This document shows, piece by piece, positions 6,950-15,877 of a stretch of DNA of 30,769 bases. Every line of letters starts with the position of its first letter. The stretch's first letter is position 1. Made by a program: the position numbers and the translations under genes. The stretch covers positions 1 to 30,769 of the forward strand of contig JADGOF010000003.1 of assembly GCA_017883105.1 (NCBI GenBank). Direction: 5' to 3'. The notes below the pieces were generated by a model. The model made no database searches, was not told the origin of the DNA, and saw only the letters and a list, made by a program, of their open reading frames with translations. This DNA is from Acidimicrobiales bacterium. GTDB lineage: Bacteria > Actinomycetota > Acidimicrobiia > Acidimicrobiales > RAAP-2.

Positions 6950-9840
6950 CTGGCTGGCCCGGGAAGCAGCACGTAGATGCCGAGCACGTCTGGAGGTAGG
7001 CGTGGTTCTACGGAGTAGCTGGCGGCCCTGCGCTGGACTGCCTCGCGGACACGGCGGTGGGCGTCGAGCAGGTCCGCTGCTCGCCGACGGGAGTCGTCAT
7101 CGAGCGCGGGAAGCCAGCTGGGGGCGGCATCCAGCACATCGCCGAGGAACTCTCGTGCCTGCTCCGGTGACACGTTCCCCGTTGGTGCCGCGTCGAGGAG
7201 CTGCTCGGCATCGGCCGACGCCAACCACGTCGGAGCCGTCGGAAGACCGGTGAAAGCGGCAATGCCTGCGTCCTCGGCCAGCAAACGGACAGTGCGACCC
7301 TCGCGCTGGTTGGTGAGATCGAAGCGATGGCGGACCAACAGGACAGTCGTGAGGACGGTCACTGCGTCGGTGCGTATGACCCCGGCTCTTCGAGCAGGTC
7401 CGTGACTCAGGCGATCGAGCGCTGCATCGAGGACGTATGCGGCGAGGTCCCGAACGAACGGGTCCCCCCGTTGGAGCAGATGGGTGGCAGGGACTGCCTG
7501 CACACCCGGCGTGGCGACATCGGCGCCGGCGTTTGTGGCGGCGGTGAAGGTCAGCTCGGCAGCGCCCCTGGCCGCATCACGAACCGGTTCGGGCGTCTCG
7601 ACGAGACGAAGTCGCAGCGGATCGTCACCGAGCACGACACCTCCGACGGCGTTCACCGTATCGGTAAGGAAGCGGCGGAGATCCCCGACTGATCCGATTG
7701 CCTGGTTAACGGCACGAAGCTCGCGGTCGACCTCGTCGGCATGGATGGCCTCCTGGGCGAACACGGTCCGGCTGCTTCGCTCCCTCTCGGCCGCCGCATC
7801 CCACTCGTCGAGGATCTGTTGTTCCTCTTCGTCCAGACCCTCGAAGACGAGCTGGGCTTCGTCGCCGAGCTTGCTACCCCGCTCGAACATTCCGGTGACG
7901 AGTGCCTGCATGATCGCGTTCGGATCACCCGGAACGGGAACGGAGATGCCGAGGGACGTCCGGATGGCCTGGTGCTTCCGCAGGAGTACGTCGAGGACAA
8001 GTTGGTCAATCCGGTTGTCTTTCCCGTAGTAGGTGACGACCCGAACCTCGGGGCGGGGTTGGCCATAGCGGTCGACTCGGCCCTCTCGCTGCTCATGGCG
8101 AGTGGGGTTCCAACTCAGGTCGTAGTGGACGACGGCATCGAATCCCGCCTGAAGGTTGATGCCCTCCGACAGGCAGTCGGTCGCTACCAACACCCGTCGG
8201 TCATGCTCGGCCAGCTCACTGACGATGGCCGGGCGTTCCGAGGACGGGATGGCACCGCTGACGGCCCGGACCTCTATGGCGCGGAGACGCGCGGCAAGTT
8301 GTTCGGCCACGTAGTCGGCGGTGGCGATAAACCGGCAGAAGACGATCGGATGGAAGCCTTCGTCGACCAGCTCGCCCACGATGCGGGCCATGCGCACAAC
8401 TTTTGTGTCGGCATCCCCGAGGCAGGATTCGGCCAACCGGGCAAGCTCGGTGAGCCTGCGACGATGCGGGCTGGCCGATGCCTTGCCCTGCCCGCCGACG
8501 TCGGCCTCGTCGCCGATGCGACCGTCATCGAGGTCCCCCGGATCGGCGATGCCTCCGAGTCCCACATCGCTGGTCTCGGTGTCGTCCTCGTCGCCCAGGT
8601 CGAGGACGAACTGCCGGCCGATCTGATCGGCGTCGTCTGCGTCGACCGCCTCCGCATTGCGCGCCCGGCGCCGCAATGTGTCGGCTGCCGCGGCGGGGCT
8701 CGAGGCGAGTGCTCGCAACAGCGCCAGAGCGGACCACCAACGCACCCGCTGGCGGGTGGCCCCCCCGCTGGAGTCGCGGATGGTCTCGGTCGCGTAGGCG
8801 AGCACCCGGTCGAACAGGTGTCGGTACGGTTCGGACAGGTCGTAGGTGACCTCGGCGGCTACGCGGTCGGGGAACGGGGTGTCGGACAGGAAACGCCGCA
8901 GGTCGCCACGGCGACGTTGGACGAAGTGGCGAGCCAGTCTGCGACGAGCGCCCTGGTTCGCGTCGCCGGAGAGATCCTGCGGGAGGTTGGCAAAGCTCGG
9001 ATCGAGCAACGTGAGCAGCGAACGAAATGCTTCCTCGTTGCCGGAATGGGGTGTTGCAGTGACGAGCACCAGATTCCGAGCAGGGTCTCGGGCCAGGTCG
9101 GCGATCAGCTCGTGGCGCTGGTGGTGTCCACGGTTGCCGCCCCGGCCGGTTGTACAGGTGTGGGCCTCGTCCACGATGATGAGCTCTGGCGCGCTGCGGA
9201 GAAATTCGGCCCGGCGCCGTTCCGCCTTGATGTACTCGGTGGACACGATAGTGACATCGTGCCGGTCGAAAAGCGTCTCGCCGGTCCGGCAGGCCCGTTC
9301 CAGCCGGCCCGCTGTCGACGGGAGCACCAGCTCGGCGTCGAGGTTGAATTTGTCCGACATCTCCGCCTGCCACTGGGGGGCCAGATGGGGTGGACACAGG
9401 ACTGCCAGCCTACGGATGTCGCCCTGGGCGAGCATCTCGGCCGCGACCAGCAAGGTCGACACGGTCTTCCCAGTACCGACATCGTCGGCGATCAGGAGCC
9501 GCACCGGGTCGAGCCGAAGTGCCATCAGTAGCGGGACGAGCTGGTAGGGACGGGGCTCGAACGCGAGTGATCCGAAACACCGGAACGGGCCGGCGCTGGA
9601 GCGAAAGCCGAGGCGCAGAGCGTCGCGGAGCAGTCGAGCCGAGCGGTTGTCACCCAAGTCTGTCGGGTCTGGCAGCGCGAACGAGGAGGGAAGGACATCC
9701 TCGAGGGCCGTCAGGACCCCGGCCTGCTCCGCTTCGGCGCCACCCAACGGTTGCAGGAGGAGCAGATCGTCGGTGGAGCCCGGCAAAACAACCCACTCCC
9801 GGTCTCGGGCAGAGACCAGTGAACCGACGGAAAAGCTCAC
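6946..9840 (-). CDS. SNF2-type helicase (DrmD-like)
   Basis: This 964-residue SF2 ATPase has an N-terminal 'GSLVSARDREWVVLPGS' segment, probably a small beta-barrel. The SNF2 core follows: FEPRPYQLVPLL (Q-motif-like, near 94-105), Walker A GTGKT at 122-126 in IADDVGTGKT, DEAH box IIVDEAHTC at 221-229, and TATPHSG at 261-267. Helicase C contains SEGINLQAGFDAVVHYDLSW (about 558-577) and HEQREGRVDRYGQ (about 580-592). The C-terminal 350 residues are acidic and uncharacterised. It would translocate on double-stranded DNA as the SNF2 component of a DISARM-like complex; DrmD is the closest named protein. The GTG start overlaps the previous gene's stop (GTGA at 9837-9840). All motor motifs are intact. 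Confidence 0.9.
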   Translation of the reverse strand: MSFSVGSLVSARDREWVVLPGSTDDLLLLQPLGGAEAEQAGVLTALEDVLPSSFALPDPTDLGDNRSARLLRDALRLGFRSSAGPFRCFGSLAFEPRPYQLVPLLMALRLDPVRLLIADDVGTGKTVSTLLVAAEMLAQGDIRRLAVLCPPHLAPQWQAEMSDKFNLDAELVLPSTAGRLERACRTGETLFDRHDVTIVSTEYIKAERRRAEFLRSAPELIIVDEAHTCTTGRGGNRGHHQRHELIADLARDPARNLVLVTATPHSGNEEAFRSLLTLLDPSFANLPQDLSGDANQGARRRLARHFVQRRRGDLRRFLSDTPFPDRVAAEVTYDLSEPYRHLFDRVLAYATETIRDSSGGATRQRVRWWSALALLRALASSPAAAADTLRRRARNAEAVDADDADQIGRQFVLDLGDEDDTETSDVGLGGIADPGDLDDGRIGDEADVGGQGKASASPHRRRLTELARLAESCLGDADTKVVRMARIVGELVDEGFHPIVFCRFIATADYVAEQLAARLRAIEVRAVSGAIPSSERPAIVSELAEHDRRVLVATDCLSEGINLQAGFDAVVHYDLSWNPTRHEQREGRVDRYGQPRPEVRVVTYYGKDNRIDQLVLDVLLRKHQAIRTSLGISVPVPGDPNAIMQALVTGMFERGSKLGDEAQLVFEGLDEEEQQILDEWDAAAERERSSRTVFAQEAIHADEVDRELRAVNQAIGSVGDLRRFLTDTVNAVGGVVLGDDPLRLRLVETPEPVRDAARGAAELTFTAATNAGADVATPGVQAVPATHLLQRGDPFVRDLAAYVLDAALDRLSHGPARRAGVIRTDAVTVLTTVLLVRHRFDLTNQREGRTVRLLAEDAGIAAFTGLPTAPTWLASADAEQLLDAAPTGNVSPEQAREFLGDVLDAAPSWLPALDDDSRRRAADLLDAHRRVREAVQRRAASYSVEPRLPPDVLGIYVLLPGPAR

Positions 9841-12800
9841 GGCTTCGGGCTCCCGCTGTTCCCGTTCTTCCCGAATACGTCAGGCCGGCTGTCAATCAAC
9901 GTGTCCCAGTCCTTCTGGTCGTCATAGCGGAATCTGAGCACGGTCCACCCGAGAGACTTCAGGCGACCCGCCGCTTCAGCGTCGTGACGGGCGGTTTCGG
10001 GGTCGTCATGGACGGGACCGTCGATGTAGATGGCGACGAAGTCCTCCGCGTAGGTGAAGTCTGGCCGCGTATCGGCCTGGTCGATCCGCTGGCCGGCTGC
10101 GGTGGGAAGGCGGAGTCCACTGGTGTCGACCTGGGTCAACCAGCGCCGCTCCAGGTCGCTCATGGTGGAGCGGTCGAGCCGTTGGACCAGGGTGGACCGG
10201 TCGACCTCGCCGGAGGACCCTTGCACGGTGGATCGGCTGATCTGGAGAAGATGGTCGATGACAACGCGTCGGTCGAGCACGTCGTGGTCGCTCTGGTTGT
10301 AGTACGAGAGCAGGCAGTCATAGCACGCCGCCTCGCACGGTTCGACGACTCCGTCCTGATCGTCAAGTCCGGTTGTCGGATCGACATGGCAGAGCCGCAG
10401 GGCTTGCGTGGCAACCCTGGCCATGGCATCGGGCTCTTCAACCAGGCGACGCAACACTCCCGCCCCACCTTCGGCCGACTCGTAGAACAAGAGGGTGCGG
10501 CGATCCGCGTCGGTCGGCAGTGGGACAGCGGCAAGCTCGCTGTCTTCCAGCTCGAACTCCACTTGGATGGCCGCCTTCAAGGCGGCCTGGAGGGACGCCA
10601 GCAGTTGGAGCCGGTCCTCGTCCTCGGCCGGCAGCCCGGCCAGCTCCACGGTGAGCGCGTTGCGGGTGTCCTCGACGTAGGGCACGACTCGCTGGGTCGT
10701 GAGCTTCGCCGGGTCGATGCTCTGCCCGTCGTTCCCGCCATCGCCTGGACTGTTGTCGTCATCGTCCGTGGGGCGCTCCCACCTGCCGGTTTGGGTGTCA
10801 AGGAGGAATCCGTCTGGGCTGCCCGAACGCCGACGACGCCAACCGAGGTTGATCCGCCACAGGTTGGCCGCGTTCCCGTAGCGGAAGGTGGCCCATGTCT
10901 CCCCGTCGACATCGAGCGTGGCCGATAGCTCCCCGTGATCGGTGAAGCAGACGGTGGTGATGGTCTCGAAACCCTGGCGTTGACGTTCTTCCTCGTCCGA
11001 GTTAATGCGCTTGGAGCGTCTGGTGTTCACGTTCTGCAGTCGGAAGAGATTCCTTCGAGCGACCGGCAGGTCGGCATCGCAGCGGTCACAGCGATCCGGT
11101 CCCGGTTCCACGTCAACCGGATAGAGGTAGCCACACTGCTTGCAGACCTTGGCCGACCGAGTGATGAGCCGCTCCCCGTCGGCCCCGGAGCTGTCGACCG
11201 GCAGGATCACCGAGTGCACCACGTACCGTGAGCCTTCGTGATAGATCGTGGCCTGCGGTCCGAACTCGTTGATGGCGAGGAAACGGGGGCGGGAGAGGAA
11301 GCCGTCGTTGCCCTGGTTCCCGGACCGCCCCGGAATGAATGCCGAGAGTGGAAGGCGCGGGAAGGAGTAGCCGGGAAGGAATCCTTCGGCGGCGAAGTAA
11401 CGGTAGGAGTTGAAGTCGGACTGGAAGCTCCTGTCCACCGTTCCTTCAAGGAGGCGAATTTGCTCGACCGCTTGGCTTCGCAGTCGGCCAGCGTTCTTCC
11501 GATCTGCAGGAGTGCGCGATGAGTCGAGCTGCGCGGCATTCTGCACGTCCACCTGCATGCGAGCGGCCCGATAGAGATCGCGCCACCGGTCGGCAGCACG
11601 GTCGAATCGGAGCAGAGCTGTGTCGAGCGTATCGGCCACCCATCGATCGCTCCACCACGAAGCTCCGTCCAACCTGAGGGCAAGATGGTCGTCGGAGAGC
11701 AACGCGTTGACCTTCGCCTCGGCGACATGGCGAACCTGAGTAGACAGAGACAGCTGCTCCACAACGCCCTGCTGGAGTGGAAGATCGAGCTTCGGTGCTG
11801 CGAGATCGAGCACGTCGAGGAGAGACTGGTGGAGGTCACGACCAGTCTCGGCCAACCAGACGGCATGGACGTGGGACCGGATGAGATCCTCGTTCGCGAG
11901 ATCGATACGAGGTGGTGCGACCTTGCCCGCCACCATCCGTTCGGGACGCCGAAAGAAATATTGATCGTGGGCGGACCCGCTAGCACAGTAGGTGATGACC
12001 AGCGCGGGCTGACCCTGCCGTCCGGCTCGACCTGACCGCTGCGCATAGTTGGCCGGGGTCGGGGGCACGTTCCGAAGGTTCACAACGTTCAGGTCGGCGA
12101 TGTCGACACCGAGCTCCATGGTCGGTGAACAGAACAACACAGGAAGTCTTGCTGTTCTGAACTCTTCTTCGCGCTGCACACGAATGTCGGCAGGAACCTG
12201 AGCGGTGTGCTCCCGGGCCTCGATCCCGCCGTTGCCTTCGGCGAAGTGACGATAGAACTCCACAAAGAACGGGTTGCTGCGACGACCGCCCTTCGGGGGG
12301 CGAGGCACACGAACCGGATCGTCGGGCACCGAGCCATCGCCCGCGTACCACCGGAGATGAGCGGCAACAAGCTGGTAGCCACCGGCATCCTCGTCGCGCC
12401 GCGACTCCTGGACTCGTTGGACGAGACCCGTCTGGCGAAGCCACTCGAAGAGTTGCGTGATGATGGTCTCCGCGTCGCCCGTAGTAAGCCGGTGATCGAA
12501 GTCCGGGAAGATACTCGGTCTGCGAAGGTAGCGCCCGAAACCGCTCAGCTTCGACAGGAACACCGCTCGGTCGTACTTCGTATCGCTACGTTGCTTCGAC
12601 CGAGGGTAGACCGTTGTGGCCGTCGTCAACCGGTCCTTCTCGTCCTCGTCGAACGCCCACGGGGCGGTGAGTCGTTGGCTCGAGTGCTGCACCAGTCGTT
12701 CCTGGTTCCGACCGTCGAGGTAGTCGACCTTAATTGCAAGCTCTTTGCGGAGATGGTCGAGCAGCGTGCTACACACCTTCTCCCGCACCTCGGACGTGGC

Positions 12801-15125
12801 TTCGGCCAGAGCGGGATGCGTTCCCGCCCAGGTGACGTCGTCAGCACATTCATTGGCCAGACCCGTGTAGCCGAGACGGAGCAGGCCGATCTGTTCGAGG
12901 TTCGGTGAGGTGATCCGCCATCCACGTTGGAGGTCGTTATAAAGGCGATAGCCGAGAACCATCCGCAGCGCTTCGTCGGTTTCCTCCCTGGCGATGCCGC
13001 GGACGGTCGGATCTGCGGCGTAATGGTCGAACGGTAGATCCAGAGATTCGAAGACCCTCATGGTCAGCTCGTCATGGGCGATACCTTCGTTTCCAGCCTG
13101 CTGAGCAGCTCGGAAGAGGGCCGAGCGGAGAAGACCGACTTCGACCAGATCGTTGAAGTGACCGGCCTGGAGGCTGGCATCCTGACGGTTGTCGGTGAAC
13201 GACAACACCTTCCGGGCGTCTGCGGGTAGCTGCCCGTCGGCCCGGAGAGCCCTCACCGCAGAAAGCGTGAGGATCGTCGTGGCAGTGCTTCGACCGCCGG
13301 TGCCGAGCGTGGTGAGCTTGCTCAGCTCGCTCGTGCGGGCGCTTCCATAGGTGACCCCGCACGAGAGACAGAACCGGAACGGAGCCGGGACCAGGTGGCC
13401 GGAAAGCCCGCCCTCCCCGATGACTCCGTCTGTTCCGATGGTCACGGAAGCGGGCAGGCGTTTCCTCTGGTCTCGCTTGACCCGGCGACCTTTCGCAGCG
13501 TCCTCCAGCCAATCTTCAGGCAGACGATCCAGGTAGTCGTCACCGTCGGACTCGGACGGCCAATCCCCAAGGTAGAGATAGGCGGCCTGCGTCTCGTCGT
13601 CACTGGACTTCCGTTCCACGACGTCACGTCCATGAAGGACTTCCATGCCGTCGCGTCGGGTCGTCTTCCAGACGGTGTAGTAGTCGGCGCCGCACTCCCG
13701 ACAGAACGATAGCGGTAGCAGAACGCGGCGGCGATCGGTGTCGCCTGGAGCGAAGCGTTGCTTCTTGAAGGTGAGAACCCTGGCGTCTCGAGGTTCGATG
13801 CTCGCGTAGACGGCATCGCCACGGGAGACGAACTGATGGAGGCGAAACGCGAATACCGGGAACGGGGAACCCGGTACGGGGATCTGATTCCCTGCGAGCA
13901 GCTGACGTTCGATGGTCCGGGCGCACACTCTCTCGTCAATGCCGGTCAACTCAGCGAGAGCGTGGGCGGCTCCATCGGTTCCGCCGATAGACCGGGGCGT
14001 TGCCCGGACAAGGCGGCCGGAACCCACCTCCTCGGTCACACCGAACGTGGACTCGATCCATCGTGAAAGCGGATCGGCGACGAACTCGTCGAACGTGGCC
14101 GCCGGCGGAGTCTCGGACCGCAGGCGTACGGCCAGGCCGGCCACCTCAGCTGGGTCCGAGGCAGACACGTCGAAGAGCGCCGTCGCCCGTCGGAGCGTCT
14201 CACCGATGACATGGTCGGGAGTAACGGGCACGCCGAAAAGAAGTGATGCCACGTTGGCGACCTCCCGCTTCTGATCGTCAACTGTCCCGCCAGTCGACAT
14301 CGTCGCCGAGGTGCCCACCATCTGGAGTTTCCCGTCGCTCTTGCACGCCAGACGCACGCGCCGGGCGAGTAGTGCGACGTCAGCCCCCTGGCGGCCACGA
14401 TAGGTGTGAAGCTCGTCAAAGACCAGGAACCGGAGGCCCTCCGCTGCCCTCACCAAGTCTTGCTCCCGAGGACGAGTGAGGATCAGTTCCAGCATCACAT
14501 AGTTGGTGAGCAAGATGTCCGGAGGGTCCTGGATGATCTCCTGGCGCTCCGCTTCAGACTCCTGACCGGTGTACCGACGGAATGTGACCCTGGGCGTCGA
14601 CACGGAAAGCCCGCGAGAGAGGAACTTCTCCAACTCGCCGGCCTGACTATTGGCCAACGCGTTCATCGGATAGACGATGATCGCTCGGATGCGCTTCTTT
14701 TCCGGATGATCAGAAGCCTTTGCCCGCTCTCGCAGCACGGCATCGACGATCGGGATGATGTAGGCCAGGCTCTTCCCAGAGCCTGTCCCGGTGGTCAGCA
14801 CGTAGTCGGCACCCGTGGCCGCCACCTCGATGGCGTCCACCTGGTGGCGGTGCAGGTTGAGATCCCGCGATGGCCCGTCCTCTGGCTTGATGCGAAAGAT
14901 TTCTCGGCATGCGTCGTCTAGGACCCCCTTGTCGGACAGCTTCTCCACCGAAGCGCCACCCTCGAAGGACGGGTTGAGACCGATCTTCGGCTCGGGCCAA
15001 AGCAGGCCACTGTCCATCTCTTCGGCGACCCGTTCCTGAAGGGTCGGATCCTCGATATCGAGGAAGCTCTCGACATAGCGCCGGTAGTCGTCTACCAGGT
15101 CGTTCCGAAGTTTGAAGACATCCAC
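9837..15125 (-). CDS. DEAD-like helicase / DUF1998 / Vsr-like nuclease fusion
   Basis: This 1762-residue protein leads the operon. Walker A TGTGSGKS is at 112-119, YPMNALANSQ near 152-161, Walker B-like FDELH at 236-240, and GTSATMS follows. Two CxxC pairs (CRECG near 476, CLSCG near 587) lie inside a long insertion. Helicase C with TMELGVDIADLNVV and QRSGRAGRQGQ lies at about 995-1040. Then come CKQCG and CDRC (about 1328-1347) and a DUF1998-type cluster CEAACYDCLLSYYNQ (about 1595-1609). The last 110 residues (RPDFTY, then AIYIDGPVHDD, RLKSLGWTVLRFRY) resemble Vsr/DUF559 PD-(D/E)XK nucleases. DUF1998 helicases include MrfA, DruE of Druantia, and DrmB of DISARM. One chain here combines helicase, DUF1998 and nuclease. 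The start is GTG, with GGAG nine bases upstream. Confidence 0.9.
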   Translation of the reverse strand: MDVFKLRNDLVDDYRRYVESFLDIEDPTLQERVAEEMDSGLLWPEPKIGLNPSFEGGASVEKLSDKGVLDDACREIFRIKPEDGPSRDLNLHRHQVDAIEVAATGADYVLTTGTGSGKSLAYIIPIVDAVLRERAKASDHPEKKRIRAIIVYPMNALANSQAGELEKFLSRGLSVSTPRVTFRRYTGQESEAERQEIIQDPPDILLTNYVMLELILTRPREQDLVRAAEGLRFLVFDELHTYRGRQGADVALLARRVRLACKSDGKLQMVGTSATMSTGGTVDDQKREVANVASLLFGVPVTPDHVIGETLRRATALFDVSASDPAEVAGLAVRLRSETPPAATFDEFVADPLSRWIESTFGVTEEVGSGRLVRATPRSIGGTDGAAHALAELTGIDERVCARTIERQLLAGNQIPVPGSPFPVFAFRLHQFVSRGDAVYASIEPRDARVLTFKKQRFAPGDTDRRRVLLPLSFCRECGADYYTVWKTTRRDGMEVLHGRDVVERKSSDDETQAAYLYLGDWPSESDGDDYLDRLPEDWLEDAAKGRRVKRDQRKRLPASVTIGTDGVIGEGGLSGHLVPAPFRFCLSCGVTYGSARTSELSKLTTLGTGGRSTATTILTLSAVRALRADGQLPADARKVLSFTDNRQDASLQAGHFNDLVEVGLLRSALFRAAQQAGNEGIAHDELTMRVFESLDLPFDHYAADPTVRGIAREETDEALRMVLGYRLYNDLQRGWRITSPNLEQIGLLRLGYTGLANECADDVTWAGTHPALAEATSEVREKVCSTLLDHLRKELAIKVDYLDGRNQERLVQHSSQRLTAPWAFDEDEKDRLTTATTVYPRSKQRSDTKYDRAVFLSKLSGFGRYLRRPSIFPDFDHRLTTGDAETIITQLFEWLRQTGLVQRVQESRRDEDAGGYQLVAAHLRWYAGDGSVPDDPVRVPRPPKGGRRSNPFFVEFYRHFAEGNGGIEAREHTAQVPADIRVQREEEFRTARLPVLFCSPTMELGVDIADLNVVNLRNVPPTPANYAQRSGRAGRQGQPALVITYCASGSAHDQYFFRRPERMVAGKVAPPRIDLANEDLIRSHVHAVWLAETGRDLHQSLLDVLDLAAPKLDLPLQQGVVEQLSLSTQVRHVAEAKVNALLSDDHLALRLDGASWWSDRWVADTLDTALLRFDRAADRWRDLYRAARMQVDVQNAAQLDSSRTPADRKNAGRLRSQAVEQIRLLEGTVDRSFQSDFNSYRYFAAEGFLPGYSFPRLPLSAFIPGRSGNQGNDGFLSRPRFLAINEFGPQATIYHEGSRYVVHSVILPVDSSGADGERLITRSAKVCKQCGYLYPVDVEPGPDRCDRCDADLPVARRNLFRLQNVNTRRSKRINSDEEERQRQGFETITTVCFTDHGELSATLDVDGETWATFRYGNAANLWRINLGWRRRRSGSPDGFLLDTQTGRWERPTDDDDNSPGDGGNDGQSIDPAKLTTQRVVPYVEDTRNALTVELAGLPAEDEDRLQLLASLQAALKAAIQVEFELEDSELAAVPLPTDADRRTLLFYESAEGGAGVLRRLVEEPDAMARVATQALRLCHVDPTTGLDDQDGVVEPCEAACYDCLLSYYNQSDHDVLDRRVVIDHLLQISRSTVQGSSGEVDRSTLVQRLDRSTMSDLERRWLTQVDTSGLRLPTAAGQRIDQADTRPDFTYAEDFVAIYIDGPVHDDPETARHDAEAAGRLKSLGWTVLRFRYDDQKDWDTLIDSRPDVFGKNGNSGSPKP

Positions 15126-15452
15126 GTCGCTGTGCTCCGACCTCTCGACCGGCGGCCGCGATCCCCCGCCCCACCGGGCCGGTGACCGGTAGAACCCCCC
15201 TACGGTAGCGAAGGGTTGCGACGATCGGTCAGAAAATCGCTGGTCAGCCGCGTTCGGCCCTGTTTGCGGTGCCTACGAAGTGCTTCCGAACCCCTGCACC
15301 TGGTCGAATTCGTTGGGATCTCTGGACATCGGCCGACGGAGACGCCTCCGGCAGCCACCGCCCGGCGCTGTCAGGTCGTGAGGAGACTGTGTGATCGTCC
15401 CGTGGATCAAGCAAGACAGCCTCAAGTTTGGGCGTGCACCTCCGCCGAGCAG

Positions 15453-15468
15453 TGTTCACATGAGAACA
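15453..15468. promoter_or_regulatory. 16-base dyad, candidate operator
   Basis: TGTTCACATGAGAACA is palindromic except for one mismatched pair: TGTTC and GAACA are perfect arms around CATG. A further arm pair, ATGAGAA and TTCTCAT, surrounds the sequence just to the right (15460-15466 and 15487-15493). The site is about 330 bases upstream of the defence operon start. It is the inside-out arrangement of the actinobacterial LexA box (GAAC-N4-GTTC), so LexA is not implied. An operator role is inference. Confidence 0.35.
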
Positions 15469-15617
15469 ACACTTTCTCGAAAAGTTTTCTCATCCTCGCG
15501 TTCCGCGACCCAGTTCCTTCTTGAGGGTCCCGACTCGACGACCCAGAAACGGTCTCGCACCCGCACGAGGTTGCCCTGTTCGGGCACAGCGACGGCCACA
15601 CCGCTCTCGATCACCAT
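15456..15617 (-). pseudogene. 53-codon relic of a DrmD-like N terminus
   Basis: A minus-strand ATG at 15617 is preceded by purine-rich GGGAGGTGGGGAGG, a credible ribosome site, and opens a 53-codon frame ending in TGA at 15456. Residues 15-30 read GNLVRVRDRFWVVESG. The intact SNF2 helicase starts with GSLVSARDREWVVLPG, identical at 10 of 16 positions without gaps. After this segment the frame does not match. The simplest reading is the surviving 5' end of a second DrmD-like gene upstream of the operon, but a free-standing small protein is possible. The homology call rests on a short stretch. Confidence 0.4.
15471..15532. repeat. 62-base imperfect direct repeat, copy 1
   Basis: This segment aligns without gaps to 16169-16230, matching at 48 of 62 positions; 10 of the 14 differences are transitions. 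It overlaps the 53-codon relic frame. Substitutions show no third-codon-position bias in that frame, so the similarity does not look maintained by protein coding. This copy contains GACCC...GGGTC arms that are broken in copy 2. Confidence 0.75.
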
Positions 15618-15877
15618 CGCCTCCCCACCTCCCTATTTGTCCTCGTCAGGCAAGAGAATACGGCGATTTGTTCGCTCAGAGTGGCGATCGCAGTTCACCA
15701 TTCGATCAACGAACCCGTGTTCCCTCTGGAATGTGGACCGTTCCGCGTCTGCCTCAGCCCCTGACGGTCGCCGCACCATCGATCGAGGTGCACCAAGTCC
15801 CCGATGGCCACGGCAAGTGAGCGCTACAGCACCCAGCGTCCGCGCTCGGTGGCGACTTTTGGGACACACTATGCGCC

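Larger units (their letters stand above)
15126..15877. other. 752-base mostly non-coding divergent region
   Basis: This gap separates the leftward defence operon from the rightward HTH gene. It holds a GGAG ribosome site for the helicase gene (about 15136-15139), a 16-base dyad, a short minus-strand relic frame, and the first copy of a 62-base repeat, all listed separately. A second minus-strand frame of 71 codons (15244-15459) starts with a GTG overlapping the relic's stop, but its composition does not look protein-like. The stretches 15140-15240 and 15620-15870 show nothing I can name. The operon promoter must be here but no convincing -35/-10 pair could be picked out. Confidence 0.6.

Noticed and set aside
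7741..9531. Plus-strand open frame of 596 codons opposite the SNF2 helicase
   Set aside because: It lies wholly antisense to a gene with all SNF2 motifs; long antisense frames are expected in high-GC coding DNA and the translation shows no recognisable motif.
9390..10928. Plus-strand open frame of 512 codons opposite the DUF1998 helicase
   Set aside because: It is antisense to the nuclease and DUF1998 domains, has low-complexity composition and no ribosome site.
15244..15459. 71-codon minus-strand frame with GTGA overlap to the 53-codon relic
   Set aside because: The overlap is suggestive but the translation has no recognisable motif and the frame may be a by-product of decay.
15453..15468. 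LexA/SOS box
   Set aside because: The actinobacterial box is GAAC-N4-GTTC; here the half-sites are in the opposite order.
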